DNA from: UBA993 sp964389365 | Lineage (GTDB): Bacteria; Bacillota; Dethiobacteria; DTU022 | Length of the DNA stretch: 64,000 nucleotides | Direction of reading: 5' to 3' | NCBI GenBank assembly: GCA_964389365.1 | Contig: CAYMDO010000004.1 | Span: 30,923 to 94,922, forward strand | Shown: positions 43,521 to 52,415 of the stretch, piece after piece | Position numbering within the stretch: the first letter of the stretch is position 1 | Layout of the letters: each line of letters starts with the position of its first letter | The notes under the pieces: model-generated | The model's input: only the letters and a program-made list of their open reading frames with translations | Told to the model about the DNA's origin: nothing | The model's database searches: none | Program-made: the position numbers and the translations under genes

Positions 43521-43703
43521 TTGCCTTTATATGAATTTTATTGTTCGGACTGTTTAAAAAGAGTCGAAGAGTTGTGCAGCAGTGATATAGTCAGTATCAA
43601 ATGTCCTGCTTGCGGAAAAGATGCCGGTAGAGTTATCTCAAATTTTCGGACCGGCAGAAGCTCAACCGGAGGCGGAACCGCCTCCTCCAGTTGTGGTGGG
43701 TGA
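43521..43703 (+). CDS. FmdB-family zinc ribbon protein
   Basis: A 60-residue protein with the FmdB/CxxC_CxxC regulatory-protein layout: MPLYEFYCSDC, then KCPACGK, giving two CxxC pairs (residues about 8-11 and 28-31) for one zinc. The C-terminus is a Gly/Ser-rich tail (TGGGTASSSCGG). The start is TTG after GAGGAGGTGCAGG. The function of the family is not settled. Confidence 0.88.
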   Translation: MPLYEFYCSDCLKRVEELCSSDIVSIKCPACGKDAGRVISNFRTGRSSTGGGTASSSCGG

Positions 43704-43706
43704 ACT

Positions 43707-43744
43707 AAAACCAGCTGCAGCAGTTGCTGAGCCGGTTTTATTTT
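43707..43744 (+). terminator. Terminator after the zinc ribbon gene
   Basis: AAAACC pairs with GGTTTT (43707-43712, 43734-43739), with inner GCT-AGC and CAGC-GCTG pairs, followed by TATTTTT. It sits just before pyrG. Confidence 0.7.
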
Positions 43745-43771
43745 TAAGAATTTTGTGCAAGGGGGGCCCAC

Positions 43772-45382
43772 ATGACTAAGTATATATTTATAACCGGTGG
43801 TGTAGTTTCTTCTCTGGGAAAAGGGATCACTGCAGCTTCTCTCGGTTGTCTTCTAAAGAGCAGAGGTTTAAAACTAACCATCCAAAAATTTGATCCTTAC
43901 ATCAACTACGATCCCGGCACTATGAGTCCTTACCAGCATGGAGAAGTATTTGTTACAGATGACGGAGCAGAAACAGATCTTGATTTAGGGCACTATGAGC
44001 GCTTTATCGATGAGAATTTGACCCGCAATAACAATGTGACAGCAGGCAGGGTTTACTGGTCGGTAATCGAAGGTGAGCGGAAAGGTCACTACCAGGGCAA
44101 CACAGTTCAGGTTATCCCCCATATTACCGATGAAATAAAAAATAGTGTTACAAAAGCGAATGGTAATCGTGATCTTGATGTGATCATTACCGAGATCGGC
44201 GGAACAGTCGGCGACATCGAAAGCTTGCCTTTTATGGAAGCAATACGTCAACTGCGTTATGATTTAGGCTGGGAAAATGTGATTTTTATACATGTAACAC
44301 TCGTACCCTACTTGCCGATGTCAGGAGAATTGAAAACAAAACCAACCCAGCATAGTGTTAAAGAGCTGCGCAGTATAGGCATTCAACCTGATATCATTGT
44401 TTGCCGCACCGAATATCCGCTGGGTGAGGATTTGCGTAAAAAGATTGCGCTGTTTTGTAATGTTAAACCAAACGAAGTCATCGAAAATTTAGACACCCGG
44501 ATTATTTACAAAGTACCGCTTCTTTTAAAAGAACAAAAGCTCGATCAACTGGTTTTGGAGAAACTGGATTTATCCTGCCGGGAAGCGGATCTGGATCTAT
44601 GGGAGGAAATGGTCAAACAGGCCGGCAGTTTTAAGCAAAAAATAAAAATAGCAGTAATTGGCAAATATGTTGCTTTGCGCGACGCCTATATCAGTATCAA
44701 TGAAGCTCTCTTTCATGCCGGACTGGCGAATGATGTGGAAGTTGAAACTGCTCTAATCCAGGCTGAAGACTTGGAATGTCAGGATGCAATAGATTTAATC
44801 GGCGATGCTGACGGTATAATGGTCCCGGGTGGTTTTGGCGAACGGGGTATTGAGGGTAAAATTTATGCGGTAAAATATGCACGGGAAAACAAAGTGCCTT
44901 TTTTAGGACTCTGTCTTGGAATGCAATGTGCCGTTATTGAGTTCGCTCGGAATGTAGCCGGGTTGCAGGGGGCTCACAGTACCGAGTTTGATCCGAATAC
45001 TCCTTTTCCGGTGATCGACTACCTGCCGGGTCAGAGAGAGAATACCCGCATCGGCGGGACCTTACGGCTTGGCGCATACCCCTGCACCATTAAGCGGAAC
45101 AGCCTGGCTGAAAAAGCTTATAATACAAGCAAAATAATGGAAAGACACAGACACCGCTATGAATTTAATAATGATTACATTTCACGTTTTGAACAGGTTG
45201 GCCTGATATTCAGCGGCATCAACGAAAAAGATAATCTGGTGGAAATGGTAGAGTTAAAAGATCACCCCTGGTTTTTAGCTGTCCAGTTCCATCCTGAGTT
45301 TAAATCAAGGCCGACAAGAGTGCATCCTCTTTTCAAAGAATTTATTGGAGCAGCTATGAAGAAGAATAATAATCAGGGTTAG
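43772..45382 (+). CDS. pyrG: CTP synthase
   Basis: Makes CTP from UTP with glutamine as nitrogen donor. The 536-residue enzyme has the synthase domain start KYIFITGGVVSSLGKGITAASLG (in two parts), the EIGGTVGDIES segment, and a C-terminal glutamine amidotransferase domain. Its cysteine lies in LGLCLGMQ near 382 and its histidine in QFHPEFKSRP near 510. GGGGGG precedes the ATG. The 3' end overlaps the opposing ANTAR gene by 29 bases, so the last residues of both proteins are encoded by the same DNA. Confidence 0.97.
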   Translation: MTKYIFITGGVVSSLGKGITAASLGCLLKSRGLKLTIQKFDPYINYDPGTMSPYQHGEVFVTDDGAETDLDLGHYERFIDENLTRNNNVTAGRVYWSVIEGERKGHYQGNTVQVIPHITDEIKNSVTKANGNRDLDVIITEIGGTVGDIESLPFMEAIRQLRYDLGWENVIFIHVTLVPYLPMSGELKTKPTQHSVKELRSIGIQPDIIVCRTEYPLGEDLRKKIALFCNVKPNEVIENLDTRIIYKVPLLLKEQKLDQLVLEKLDLSCREADLDLWEEMVKQAGSFKQKIKIAVIGKYVALRDAYISINEALFHAGLANDVEVETALIQAEDLECQDAIDLIGDADGIMVPGGFGERGIEGKIYAVKYARENKVPFLGLCLGMQCAVIEFARNVAGLQGAHSTEFDPNTPFPVIDYLPGQRENTRIGGTLRLGAYPCTIKRNSLAEKAYNTSKIMERHRHRYEFNNDYISRFEQVGLIFSGINEKDNLVEMVELKDHPWFLAVQFHPEFKSRPTRVHPLFKEFIGAAMKKNNNQG

Positions 45383-45923
45383 CAATTACTGTCCTGGCCA
45401 TTTCGATCATAGTAATTCGCTTTTCCATACTGCTGGTTTGCAGGAAACGGTAAGCCCGATCTTCATCGATTTTCATGCTCTGCATTAAAATACCTTTGGC
45501 TTTTTCAATTTCTCTACGAATTTGTAACTTTTTTTCTAGACCGAGGATCTGGTGCTGAAGAGCCTTTTTGCGGGCAAATTCCAAGCATAGCGTTTCTGCA
45601 ACAGCGCATAAAACCCGGGCTTCAACAGGCCATTTTAGCATCATGTAGTTATTCATATTTGTTTTACCGGTATCAATAAAGAGCGCTGCTGATAAGCCAT
45701 CTTCTTCGATGCTTGAAATCAGATGCCAAATATTGCCAGGTGGAAGCGCCGTGTCGATAATTGCCAGCCATGGCTGATTTAAGCGTAAAACCCGTAAAAA
45801 TTCAGGGATGTTCTTACCTTCACCGCTACTATAAAAATCAGCCTTACTTAAATATGCAGCTACCGCTTTCCTTAAGCCGGAATTGGCGGTGCCGATACAG
45901 TAATCATATCTATTGTTGGCCAT
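45354..45923 (-). CDS. ANTAR-domain RNA-binding antitermination regulator
   Basis: A 189-residue protein: an N-terminal pseudo-receiver (about 1-120), a coiled-coil linker, and a C-terminal ANTAR domain (EIEKAKGILMQSMKIDEDRAYRFL in two parts). ANTAR proteins bind paired RNA hairpins in leader transcripts to prevent termination, and in Clostridia such a gene often accompanies glnA. Here it lies downstream of glnA on the same strand. The receiver has IIDTALP, with the aspartate near residue 57, but the N-terminal acidic pair is not obvious, so phosphorylation is uncertain. Confidence 0.88.
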   Translation of the reverse strand: MANNRYDYCIGTANSGLRKAVAAYLSKADFYSSGEGKNIPEFLRVLRLNQPWLAIIDTALPPGNIWHLISSIEEDGLSAALFIDTGKTNMNNYMMLKWPVEARVLCAVAETLCLEFARKKALQHQILGLEKKLQIRREIEKAKGILMQSMKIDEDRAYRFLQTSSMEKRITMIEMARTVIANPDYYSSS

Positions 45924-46046
45924 GACTTAACCTTCCGGAATGCAGAGTTCTTTTGGTTTCTATAATAATATTGTTTTTGCTGTTTTCTGGCAACAGGTGG
46001 GTTAGGGGAAAATACTCCCTCCCCGTTATCTATGACCGGTAAGAAA

Positions 46047-46071
46047 ACCCCTCCCCTTGAGGGGGAGGGGT
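46047..46071 (-). terminator. GC-rich hairpin between glnA and the ANTAR gene
   Basis: A 9-bp stem of only C/G and one T-A pair (CCCCTCCCC 46048-46056, GGGGAGGGG 46062-46070) is followed on the minus strand by TTTTCTT. It would end glnA transcripts, or serve as the point where the ANTAR protein lets transcription continue into its own gene. Confidence 0.7.
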
Positions 46072-46154
46072 CGGGGCAAGGATAAAAAAGTTATATCTCT
46101 CATACCTGATCCAATATTCAATAGCTCTATCTTAGTTTATCCATACAAAGTAAT

Positions 46155-47483
46155 TTAAAAACGGGAGAGATACTGTTTAACTTCCCAATCGTGAACCTGG
46201 ATCCTGTACTCCAGCCATTCCTTAATCCTTCCCTCACGAAAACGCGTATATATATGTTCGCCCAACGCTTCCCGGATCAGTGGGCTATTATCCAACTCTA
46301 CTACCGCATCATAAAGGTTTTCTGGTAGACGGTCGATTCCGTATGCATTTTTTTCTTCATCGGTCATATCATAGATGTTTAAATTGACCGGTTCCGGGGG
46401 GCTAATCTGATTATGAATCCCATCCAGTCCGGCACGCAGCATAACGGCAAAAGCGAGGTATGGGTTACAGGACGGATCCGGGCTGCGCAGTTCAACCCTG
46501 GTCCCGATGCCGCGTCTGGCCGGCACTCTTACCAGCGGGCTGCGGTTGCGATAAGACCAGGCTATATAGACCGGGGCTTCATAACCGGGTACCAGGCGTT
46601 TATATGAGTTGACCAGTGGGTTGGTAACTGCAGTATAGGCCTTGGCATGTTTTAACAATCCACCGATAAAATAATGCATTTCCCGGCTCATTTCTTCTGG
46701 GGCATTCTGGTCATGAAAAATATTTTTCTCGTTGGTAAAAAGAGAGAGGTGAGTGTGCATCCCGGAGCCGCTAATCATAGCAATCGGTTTCGGCATAAAA
46801 GTGGCATAAAGGCCGTGACGCTGGGCGATTGTCCTGATTACAAAACGAAAAGTTGATAAACTGTCAGCCGTATGAAGCGCATCGCTGTATTTGAAGTCAA
46901 TCTCGTGCTGTCCCGGGGCAACTTCGTGATGCGATGCTTCTATTTCCAGGCCCATTTCCTCTAAACTTAAAACCATATCGCGGCGGGCACTTTCACCCAG
47001 ATCGGTTGGTGCGAGATCGAAATAGCCTCCCTGATCGTGTGTGTGCAGTGTTGGGGCACCGTTTTCATCAATATGGAACATAAAGAATTCTGCTTCGGGA
47101 CCGCAGTTCATCGTGTAATTTTCTTTTTTGGCAAGCTCAATCATTCTTTTCAACTGACCGCGCGGGCATCCTTCAAATGGGCTGCCGTCCGGGTTGTAGA
47201 CATCGCACATTAGCCTGGCCATGCCACCTTCACGCGGGTGCCAGGGGAAAACAGCAAATGTTTCAAAATCAGGTCTTAAGTACATATCCGACTCTTCAAT
47301 CCGTACAAAACCTTCGATCGAAGAACCGTCAAACATTATTTCTCCATCAAGAGCTTTGTTCAGTTGATCTGTGGTAATTGCCACATTTTTTAACTGACCG
47401 GCCAGATCGGTAAACTGCATATGGATAAACCTGACCCCGGATTCCTTTACAGCATGAAAGATGTCTTCCTTTGTTTTGCCCAT
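46155..47483 (-). CDS. glnA: Glutamine synthetase, type I
   Basis: Makes glutamine from glutamate and ammonia. At 442 residues it has the short Gram-positive (alpha) length. It shows MFDGSSIEGFVRIEESD near 50, AEFFMF near 133, the GSGMHTHLSLF histidine/ATP segment near 240, and the NRSPLVRVPA-type motif. The adenylylation loop of enterobacterial enzymes is not evident. AAAGGAG precedes the ATG. A 90-base leader with stem-loops follows the promoter, and an ANTAR regulator lies downstream. Confidence 0.97.
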   Translation of the reverse strand: MGKTKEDIFHAVKESGVRFIHMQFTDLAGQLKNVAITTDQLNKALDGEIMFDGSSIEGFVRIEESDMYLRPDFETFAVFPWHPREGGMARLMCDVYNPDGSPFEGCPRGQLKRMIELAKKENYTMNCGPEAEFFMFHIDENGAPTLHTHDQGGYFDLAPTDLGESARRDMVLSLEEMGLEIEASHHEVAPGQHEIDFKYSDALHTADSLSTFRFVIRTIAQRHGLYATFMPKPIAMISGSGMHTHLSLFTNEKNIFHDQNAPEEMSREMHYFIGGLLKHAKAYTAVTNPLVNSYKRLVPGYEAPVYIAWSYRNRSPLVRVPARRGIGTRVELRSPDPSCNPYLAFAVMLRAGLDGIHNQISPPEPVNLNIYDMTDEEKNAYGIDRLPENLYDAVVELDNSPLIREALGEHIYTRFREGRIKEWLEYRIQVHDWEVKQYLSRF

Positions 47484-47551
47484 TGTTTTGCTCCTTTACA
47501 GTTTATAAAATGAGAAACGCCCGCCGGACAGCTTTGTTAGGCTGCTCTTGC

Positions 47552-47565
47552 GAGCGTCTTTGCTC
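47552..47565 (-). promoter_or_regulatory. Candidate ANTAR-recognition hairpin in the glnA leader
   Basis: Minus-strand sequence GAGC-AAAGAC-GCTC folds as a 4-bp stem with a six-base loop having A at position 1 and G at position 4, the pattern reported for ANTAR targets. The same GCTC can instead pair with a following GAGC around a GCAA loop, giving two exclusive folds. A second proper hexaloop was not clear. Confidence 0.4.
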
Positions 47566-47571
47566 ACAGGA

Positions 47572-47600
47572 AGTATATACAATTATTTAAACAAAGTCAA
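47572..47600 (-). promoter_or_regulatory. glnA promoter
   Basis: On the minus strand TTGACT (47600-47595) and TATACT (47577-47572) are separated by 17 bases. The leader hairpin begins about 7 bases after the -10 box. Confidence 0.8.
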
Positions 47601-47629
47601 CCTAATAACAGGAATATTTTCTCTGCGGG

Positions 47630-48443
47630 GTGAATAATATTACGCAAATGATTAACCATGTTAAACCAATGCTAATAAACGATGACGAACCGCGGGATAA
47701 ATGCGGGATTTTTACTGTCAATAACTACCAAGGACCCGGAAATGCAGGGATCGTCACCTGTTTAGGGTTACTGGCCCTGCAGCACCGCGGGCAGGAAAGC
47801 GCCGGTATGGCTTATAAAGGTTCTTCCGGCATTGAATTGGTCAGAGGAATGGGTTTGGTTGAGCAGGTTTTTGACCGGCTGACCCTTGAAGCGGTTAAAG
47901 CCGTTTCTATCTTAGGACATGTTCGCTACTCAACGACTGGCTCCAGCAACCCTTATAACGCACAACACCGGCACCGGGGGTTATTAAGGCAATCGAAAAG
48001 ACGATGACGGAAATCAGGGGCGCTTATGCTGCCGTGTTAATGGATGAGAATCACCTTTTTGCATTTCGGGATCCCAAAGGTTTCAGGCCGCTGGTGATCG
48101 GTAAACCTGATCACAGTTTTTGCCTGGCATCGGAAACAGCTGCCCTGGATACAGTTGGAGCGAGCCTGGTCCGCGAAGTAGAACCGGGTGAAATAGTAAC
48201 ATATGGCCAGGAAGGGCTGGCCGGTTGCAGTGGTAAAGAAACAGTATACCGGTTGCCGGTGACCTGGCATTTGGCAGATCGGGGTTGGCACTTATGGCTG
48301 AACAGATTGGCGCGGACAGTATTACTTTTTCCGAACCAGAAGATCTTTACCGGGCGCTCGGCCATGGCGGCAGCGGCTACCGCACAGCCTGTTTTTCCGG
48401 GGAATACCCCGGTTTAAGAGCCAGACGAAGAAAGGCGTGTTGA
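47630..48443 (+). pseudogene. purF: Amidophosphoribosyltransferase (purF) remnant with two internal deletions
   Basis: Three pieces of PurF lie in three phases. Piece 1 (to about 47970) has the glutaminase start DKCGIF and ALQHRGQESAG up to SSNPYNAQ. Piece 2 resumes at VIKAIEK...RGAYAAVLM (about 47981) and runs to about 48240 (FRDPKGFRPL, SETAALD, EPGEIV); roughly 50 codons holding the HNGN and DTE segments are missing between them. Piece 3 begins near 48282 with the extreme C-terminus (IGADSITF, TACFSGEYPG) and stops at TGA 48441-48443. The whole phosphoribosyltransferase domain is lost. Purine synthesis would need another purF copy. Confidence 0.88.
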
Positions 48444-48444
48444 A

Positions 48445-50025
48445 ATGAAGCACTTTTTGAATGATGATTCAGGCAGCTTGCGGGAGAAAGTGGTTATTCT
48501 CGATTTTGGCGGTCAATACAGTATGCTGATTGCCAGGCGGATCAGGGAAGCAGGTGTATACTGCGAGCTGTTGCCTTACGATACGTCATTTAGTGATATT
48601 GTCGGTTTAAAGCCGGCCGGGGTTATACTTTCCGGAAGCCCGGCCAGTGTTTACAGCGATCAGGCCCCTCGCTGCGACAAAAAAGTTTTTGAGGGGGATA
48701 TCCCGATCTTAGGTATCTGTTATGGTATGCAGCTCCTGACCAGGGAACTGGGTGGTGAAGTTAAAAGAGGCGATCGCTCCGAATTTGGCCGCACCTCTTT
48801 TACAATCGTTGAGAAAGAACCACTATTTATTGACCGGCTTTTTTTAAAAAGTGAAAATAACTTCGGCTGGATGAGCCACCAGGACGAGGTTCTTAAACAA
48901 CCACCAGGTTTCAGTGTTTTAGCCATTACAGAAAATGCCACCCTGGCGGCGATTGGTGATCATGATCGCAAAATATACGGTGTTCAGTTTCATCCCGAGG
49001 TTTTTCACACACCCGGGGGAAACCAGGTGCTGCAGGAATTCCTTTTTAAAGTCTGTGGTTGTCATAAAAGCTGGACACCCGGTAATTTTATTAACGATGC
49101 TGTAAAAAAAATCAACGAGACGCTCAGTCCTGTTGATAAAGTAGTCTGTGCATTGAGTGGTGGCGTTGACTCTTCTGTCGTAGCCTTTATCCTGGACCGG
49201 GCGGTGGGAGAGCGGGCGGTTTATATCTTTGTAGATCATGGTCTGCTGCGCAAGGATGAAGCCGAGCAGGTGACCAGGCTTTACTGTGAAAAGCTGAAAG
49301 GTGAATTTATAAATATTAATGCACGCGAGCGGTTTCTTAAACGCCTGGTCGGGGTGACGGAACCGGAAGAAAAACGGATGATCATCGGCAAGGAATTTAT
49401 CGATGTCTTTAAGGATAAAGCTCTTTCAATTGGCGATATTACTTATCTTGCCCAGGGTACAATCTATCCCGATGTGATCGAAAGTGGTTCAGCAAGCGGT
49501 GCTGCGGTAATTAAATCGCACCACAACGTCGGAGGGCTGCCTGCTGAACTTGGCTTTGAACTGGTTGAACCTTTGCGGGAACTGTTTAAGGATGAGGTGC
49601 GGTTGGTAGGTGCTGAACTCGGTTTACCGGAATCAATTCTAAAAAGGCAGCCTTTTCCAGGCCCAGGTCTGGCAGTACGGATCATCGGCGAAATAACTGC
49701 TGAAAAGTTAGACCTTTTGAAACTCGCTGACGCTATAGTGCGTGAAGAAGTGGTACAAGCAGGGTTGTCAGTTGGCTTGTGGCAGTATTTTGCTGTTTTA
49801 ACCGGCGTAAATGTGGTTGGCGTTAAAGGTGATGACCGGCACTATGGGCCGGTAGTGGCAGTCCGGGCAGTAGTTTCGGAGGATGCTATGACAGCAGACT
49901 GGGCCCGCCTGCCTCATGATCTGCTGGAAAAGATTTCAACGCGCATTACCGGGGAAATACCGGAAGTAGCCCGAGTAGTTTACGACATTACCTCTAAACC
50001 ACCAGGCACAATCGAATGGGAATAA
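48445..50025 (+). CDS. guaA: GMP synthase (glutamine-hydrolysing)
   Basis: Converts XMP to GMP. In 526 residues it has the amidotransferase domain with catalytic cysteine in LGICYGMQL near 92 and histidine in VQFHPEV near 183. The ATP pyrophosphatase P-loop is ALSGGVDSSV near 236, and the C-terminal dimerisation domain ends in DITSKPPGTIEWE. The ATG lies one base after the purF remnant stop, and the old purF-guaA linkage may still drive its expression. Confidence 0.97.
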   Translation: MKHFLNDDSGSLREKVVILDFGGQYSMLIARRIREAGVYCELLPYDTSFSDIVGLKPAGVILSGSPASVYSDQAPRCDKKVFEGDIPILGICYGMQLLTRELGGEVKRGDRSEFGRTSFTIVEKEPLFIDRLFLKSENNFGWMSHQDEVLKQPPGFSVLAITENATLAAIGDHDRKIYGVQFHPEVFHTPGGNQVLQEFLFKVCGCHKSWTPGNFINDAVKKINETLSPVDKVVCALSGGVDSSVVAFILDRAVGERAVYIFVDHGLLRKDEAEQVTRLYCEKLKGEFININARERFLKRLVGVTEPEEKRMIIGKEFIDVFKDKALSIGDITYLAQGTIYPDVIESGSASGAAVIKSHHNVGGLPAELGFELVEPLRELFKDEVRLVGAELGLPESILKRQPFPGPGLAVRIIGEITAEKLDLLKLADAIVREEVVQAGLSVGLWQYFAVLTGVNVVGVKGDDRHYGPVVAVRAVVSEDAMTADWARLPHDLLEKISTRITGEIPEVARVVYDITSKPPGTIEWE

Positions 50026-50029
50026 AACC

Positions 50030-50060
50030 GCGACAAGGGGACGGGGACTTTGACACATCA
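50030..50060. repeat. Possible dispersed-repeat fragment
   Basis: The intergenic string GACAAGGGGACGGGGACTTT followed by GACAC resembles a short motif that I recall as scattered in several Clostridia. I see only one copy in this window, so repeat status is a guess. Confidence 0.25.
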
Positions 50061-50085
50061 ATCAAGGATATCTGAGGGCTCATTT

Positions 50086-50664
50086 TTATACACTCTTACA
50101 GATCTCGATAAAATACTGGTGAACCCTTAAATCATTGGTTAATTCCGGGTGAAACGAAGTAGTTAACATTAGTCCCTGTTTGGCTGCGACGATACCTTCA
50201 TCCAGCCTGGCTAGTAGTTCAACACCGGCTGATACCTTTTCTATTTTCGGGGCCCTGATAAAAACTGCGGTCAAAGTTGATTCAAATGAGTCAAACTGCA
50301 GTTCGGTTTCAAAACTTTCCCGTTGGCGGCCAAAGGCATTACGCCTTACTACAATATTCATAAGCCCCAGATGCGGTTGGCCGGGAAGCCCGTCTGAGAT
50401 CTCTTCTGCCATCAGCACCATCCCGGCACAGGTACCAAACACGGCCAGGCTGCCTTCGTAGCAGCGCGCTTTAATCGATTCAGCCAAGCCAAATGTCTCA
50501 AGCAGGTTGCCGATAGTAGTGCTTTCACCACCGGGGATAATCAGGCCGCTGACTTTATCCAGGGCTCCTTTTTCTTTGACAGTTACGGCTTCAATTCCAC
50601 ACTGCCCCAGGTGGCCTAGATGTTCCGAAACTGCACCCTGGACCGCCAGCACACCAATTTTCAT
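50086..50664 (-). CDS. pdxT: Pyridoxal 5'-phosphate synthase glutaminase subunit
   Basis: Supplies ammonia to PdxS for vitamin B6 synthesis. It has 192 residues with GGESTTIG near 47, the catalytic cysteine in GTCAGMVL near 79 and histidine in TTSFHPELT near 170. The start lies four bases after the pdxS stop. It is the last gene of the hisH-hisF-pdxS-pdxT operon. Confidence 0.96.
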   Translation of the reverse strand: MKIGVLAVQGAVSEHLGHLGQCGIEAVTVKEKGALDKVSGLIIPGGESTTIGNLLETFGLAESIKARCYEGSLAVFGTCAGMVLMAEEISDGLPGQPHLGLMNIVVRRNAFGRQRESFETELQFDSFESTLTAVFIRAPKIEKVSAGVELLARLDEGIVAAKQGLMLTTSFHPELTNDLRVHQYFIEICKSV

Positions 50665-50668
50665 CTAT

Positions 50669-51553
50669 TTATATACCCCGCTCCTGCATTCGGTCTGCTG
50701 CAGCGAGAGAAGATATTACCAGCCCGGGCATCGCATCACCAAGGCCTTTTGAAACTTTGGACAAAACTTTTGGATCTTCATAGTGCAAAGTTGCCTTAAC
50801 AATGGCCTCTGCAACCAGTTCCGGATTTTCGGATTTAAAGATGCCGGAACCGACAAAGATCCCATCAGAGCCAAGCTGCATCATCAACGATGCATCAGCC
50901 GGTGAGGCGATACCCCCTGCGGCGAAGTTTACTACAGGCAACCTTCCCGCCTTGCGAACCTCTTTTAACATCTCAATGGATACGCCCAACTCCTTGGACA
51001 TCACAACAAGCTCATCTTCGGCTTTGCCGATGACCTGGCGAATCTGCTCCATAACCTTGCGCATATGGCGAACCGCTTCAACAACATTTCCAGTGCCTGG
51101 TTCACCCTTGGTGCGGATCATCGCTGCCCCCTCTGAAATTCGGCGCAATGCTTCGCCCAAATCTCTGGCCCCACAGACAAAAGGTACTTTAAAAAGATGC
51201 TTGTTTATATGATACTGTTCATCTGCCGGGGTTAAAACTTCACTTTCATCGATGTAATCAACACCTAATTCTTCTAAGATCTGGGCTTCGGCAAAGTGAC
51301 CGATGCGTACTTTGGCCATGACAGGGATCGTTACGGCGTCCATAATCCTCAGAATTATTTCAGGATCAGCCATACGGGCCACGCCGCCTGCAGCCCTAAT
51401 GTCTGCCGGTACGCGCTCTAAAGCCATTACGGCAACAGCGCCTGCTTTTTCAGCAATCCGGGCTTGCTCTACCGTCGTAACATCCATGATTACGCCGCCT
51501 TTTTGCATTTGGGCCATCCCTTTTTTTACCCTGTAAGTACCAAGTTCCTTCAT
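50669..51553 (-). CDS. pdxS: Pyridoxal 5'-phosphate synthase lyase subunit
   Basis: Builds pyridoxal phosphate from ribose 5-phosphate, glyceraldehyde 3-phosphate and ammonia. It has 294 residues of highly conserved sequence: KKGMAQMQKGGVIMDV, the catalytic lysine in PVMAKVRIGHF near 81, and NFAAGGIASPADA near 210. GAGAGGAG precedes the ATG. It is joined to hisF by a 16-base gap. Confidence 0.97.
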   Translation of the reverse strand: MKELGTYRVKKGMAQMQKGGVIMDVTTVEQARIAEKAGAVAVMALERVPADIRAAGGVARMADPEIILRIMDAVTIPVMAKVRIGHFAEAQILEELGVDYIDESEVLTPADEQYHINKHLFKVPFVCGARDLGEALRRISEGAAMIRTKGEPGTGNVVEAVRHMRKVMEQIRQVIGKAEDELVVMSKELGVSIEMLKEVRKAGRLPVVNFAAGGIASPADASLMMQLGSDGIFVGSGIFKSENPELVAEAIVKATLHYEDPKVLSKVSKGLGDAMPGLVISSLAAADRMQERGI

Positions 51554-51569
51554 ATTCTTCCTGCTCCTC

Positions 51570-52385
51570 TCAAAGATCGATATAACGTTCGGTGCCTGCC
51601 GGTCTGACCGGCAGGCCTCTCACGGTTAAATATTGTTTAATGTCTTTAATACTGTATGTGCTGAAATGTAAAATTGAGGCCGCTAACACAGCATGGGCCC
51701 CGCCTATAGTAAGCGCATCGTAAAGATGATCCGGGGTGCCGGCTCCGCCTGAGGCGATCACCGGTATTTGCACTGCTCCGGTCACTGATGCCAGCAGCTC
51801 CAGGTCATAACCTTTCAAGGTGCCGTCTGCGTCCATAGATGTCAGCAGGATCTCGCCTGCTCCCAGCTGCTCAGCCTCGGTGACCCATTCAATAACATCT
51901 TTACCGGTTGGAATACGTCCACCATGCGTAAAAACTTCCCAATACAAACCGCTATTTGATCTGCCAAATTTTTCGGTAGATGTAACACGTTTGGCATCAA
52001 CAGCTACCACCATGCACTGGCTGCCAAAACGAGCCGCTCCGGCTTCAATCAGTTTTGGATTATTAAAAGCAGCGGTATTCAGCGAAACTTTGTCTGCACC
52101 AGATTGCAGCAGTTCCTGCATAAACTCCGGAGTGTCAATGCCGCCACCTACAGTGAGGGGGATAAAAACAGCAGCTGCAGTTTTACTGATAACATCTATA
52201 ATTGCCCGCCGCTTTTCTACTGAGGCGGTAATATCTAGAAAAACCAGTTCATCTGCGCCTTCATTGCTATAAAAGCCGGCCCGTTCCACCGGATCGCCTG
52301 CGTCCCTAATATTAACAAAGCGGGTGCCTTTAACAACACGGCCATCCCGCACGTCCAGACAGGGGATAATTCTTTTTGCAAGCAT
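51570..52385 (-). CDS. hisF: Imidazole glycerol phosphate synthase, cyclase subunit
   Basis: With HisH, forms imidazole glycerol phosphate and AICAR. The barrel has the catalytic aspartates in RIIPCLDVRDG near residue 10 and in LLTSMDADGT near 130, and a closing ASGGAGTPDHL segment. ATG 52385 (MLAKRIIP) follows GGGAG; the frame from 52409 adds eight residues without support. At 271 residues it is slightly longer than many HisF proteins because of an insert near 140-155. Confidence 0.96.
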   Translation of the reverse strand: MLAKRIIPCLDVRDGRVVKGTRFVNIRDAGDPVERAGFYSNEGADELVFLDITASVEKRRAIIDVISKTAAAVFIPLTVGGGIDTPEFMQELLQSGADKVSLNTAAFNNPKLIEAGAARFGSQCMVVAVDAKRVTSTEKFGRSNSGLYWEVFTHGGRIPTGKDVIEWVTEAEQLGAGEILLTSMDADGTLKGYDLELLASVTGAVQIPVIASGGAGTPDHLYDALTIGGAHAVLAASILHFSTYSIKDIKQYLTVRGLPVRPAGTERYIDL

Positions 52386-52415
52386 CACGGTAAACTCCCG
52401 GCAAAACATGATTAA

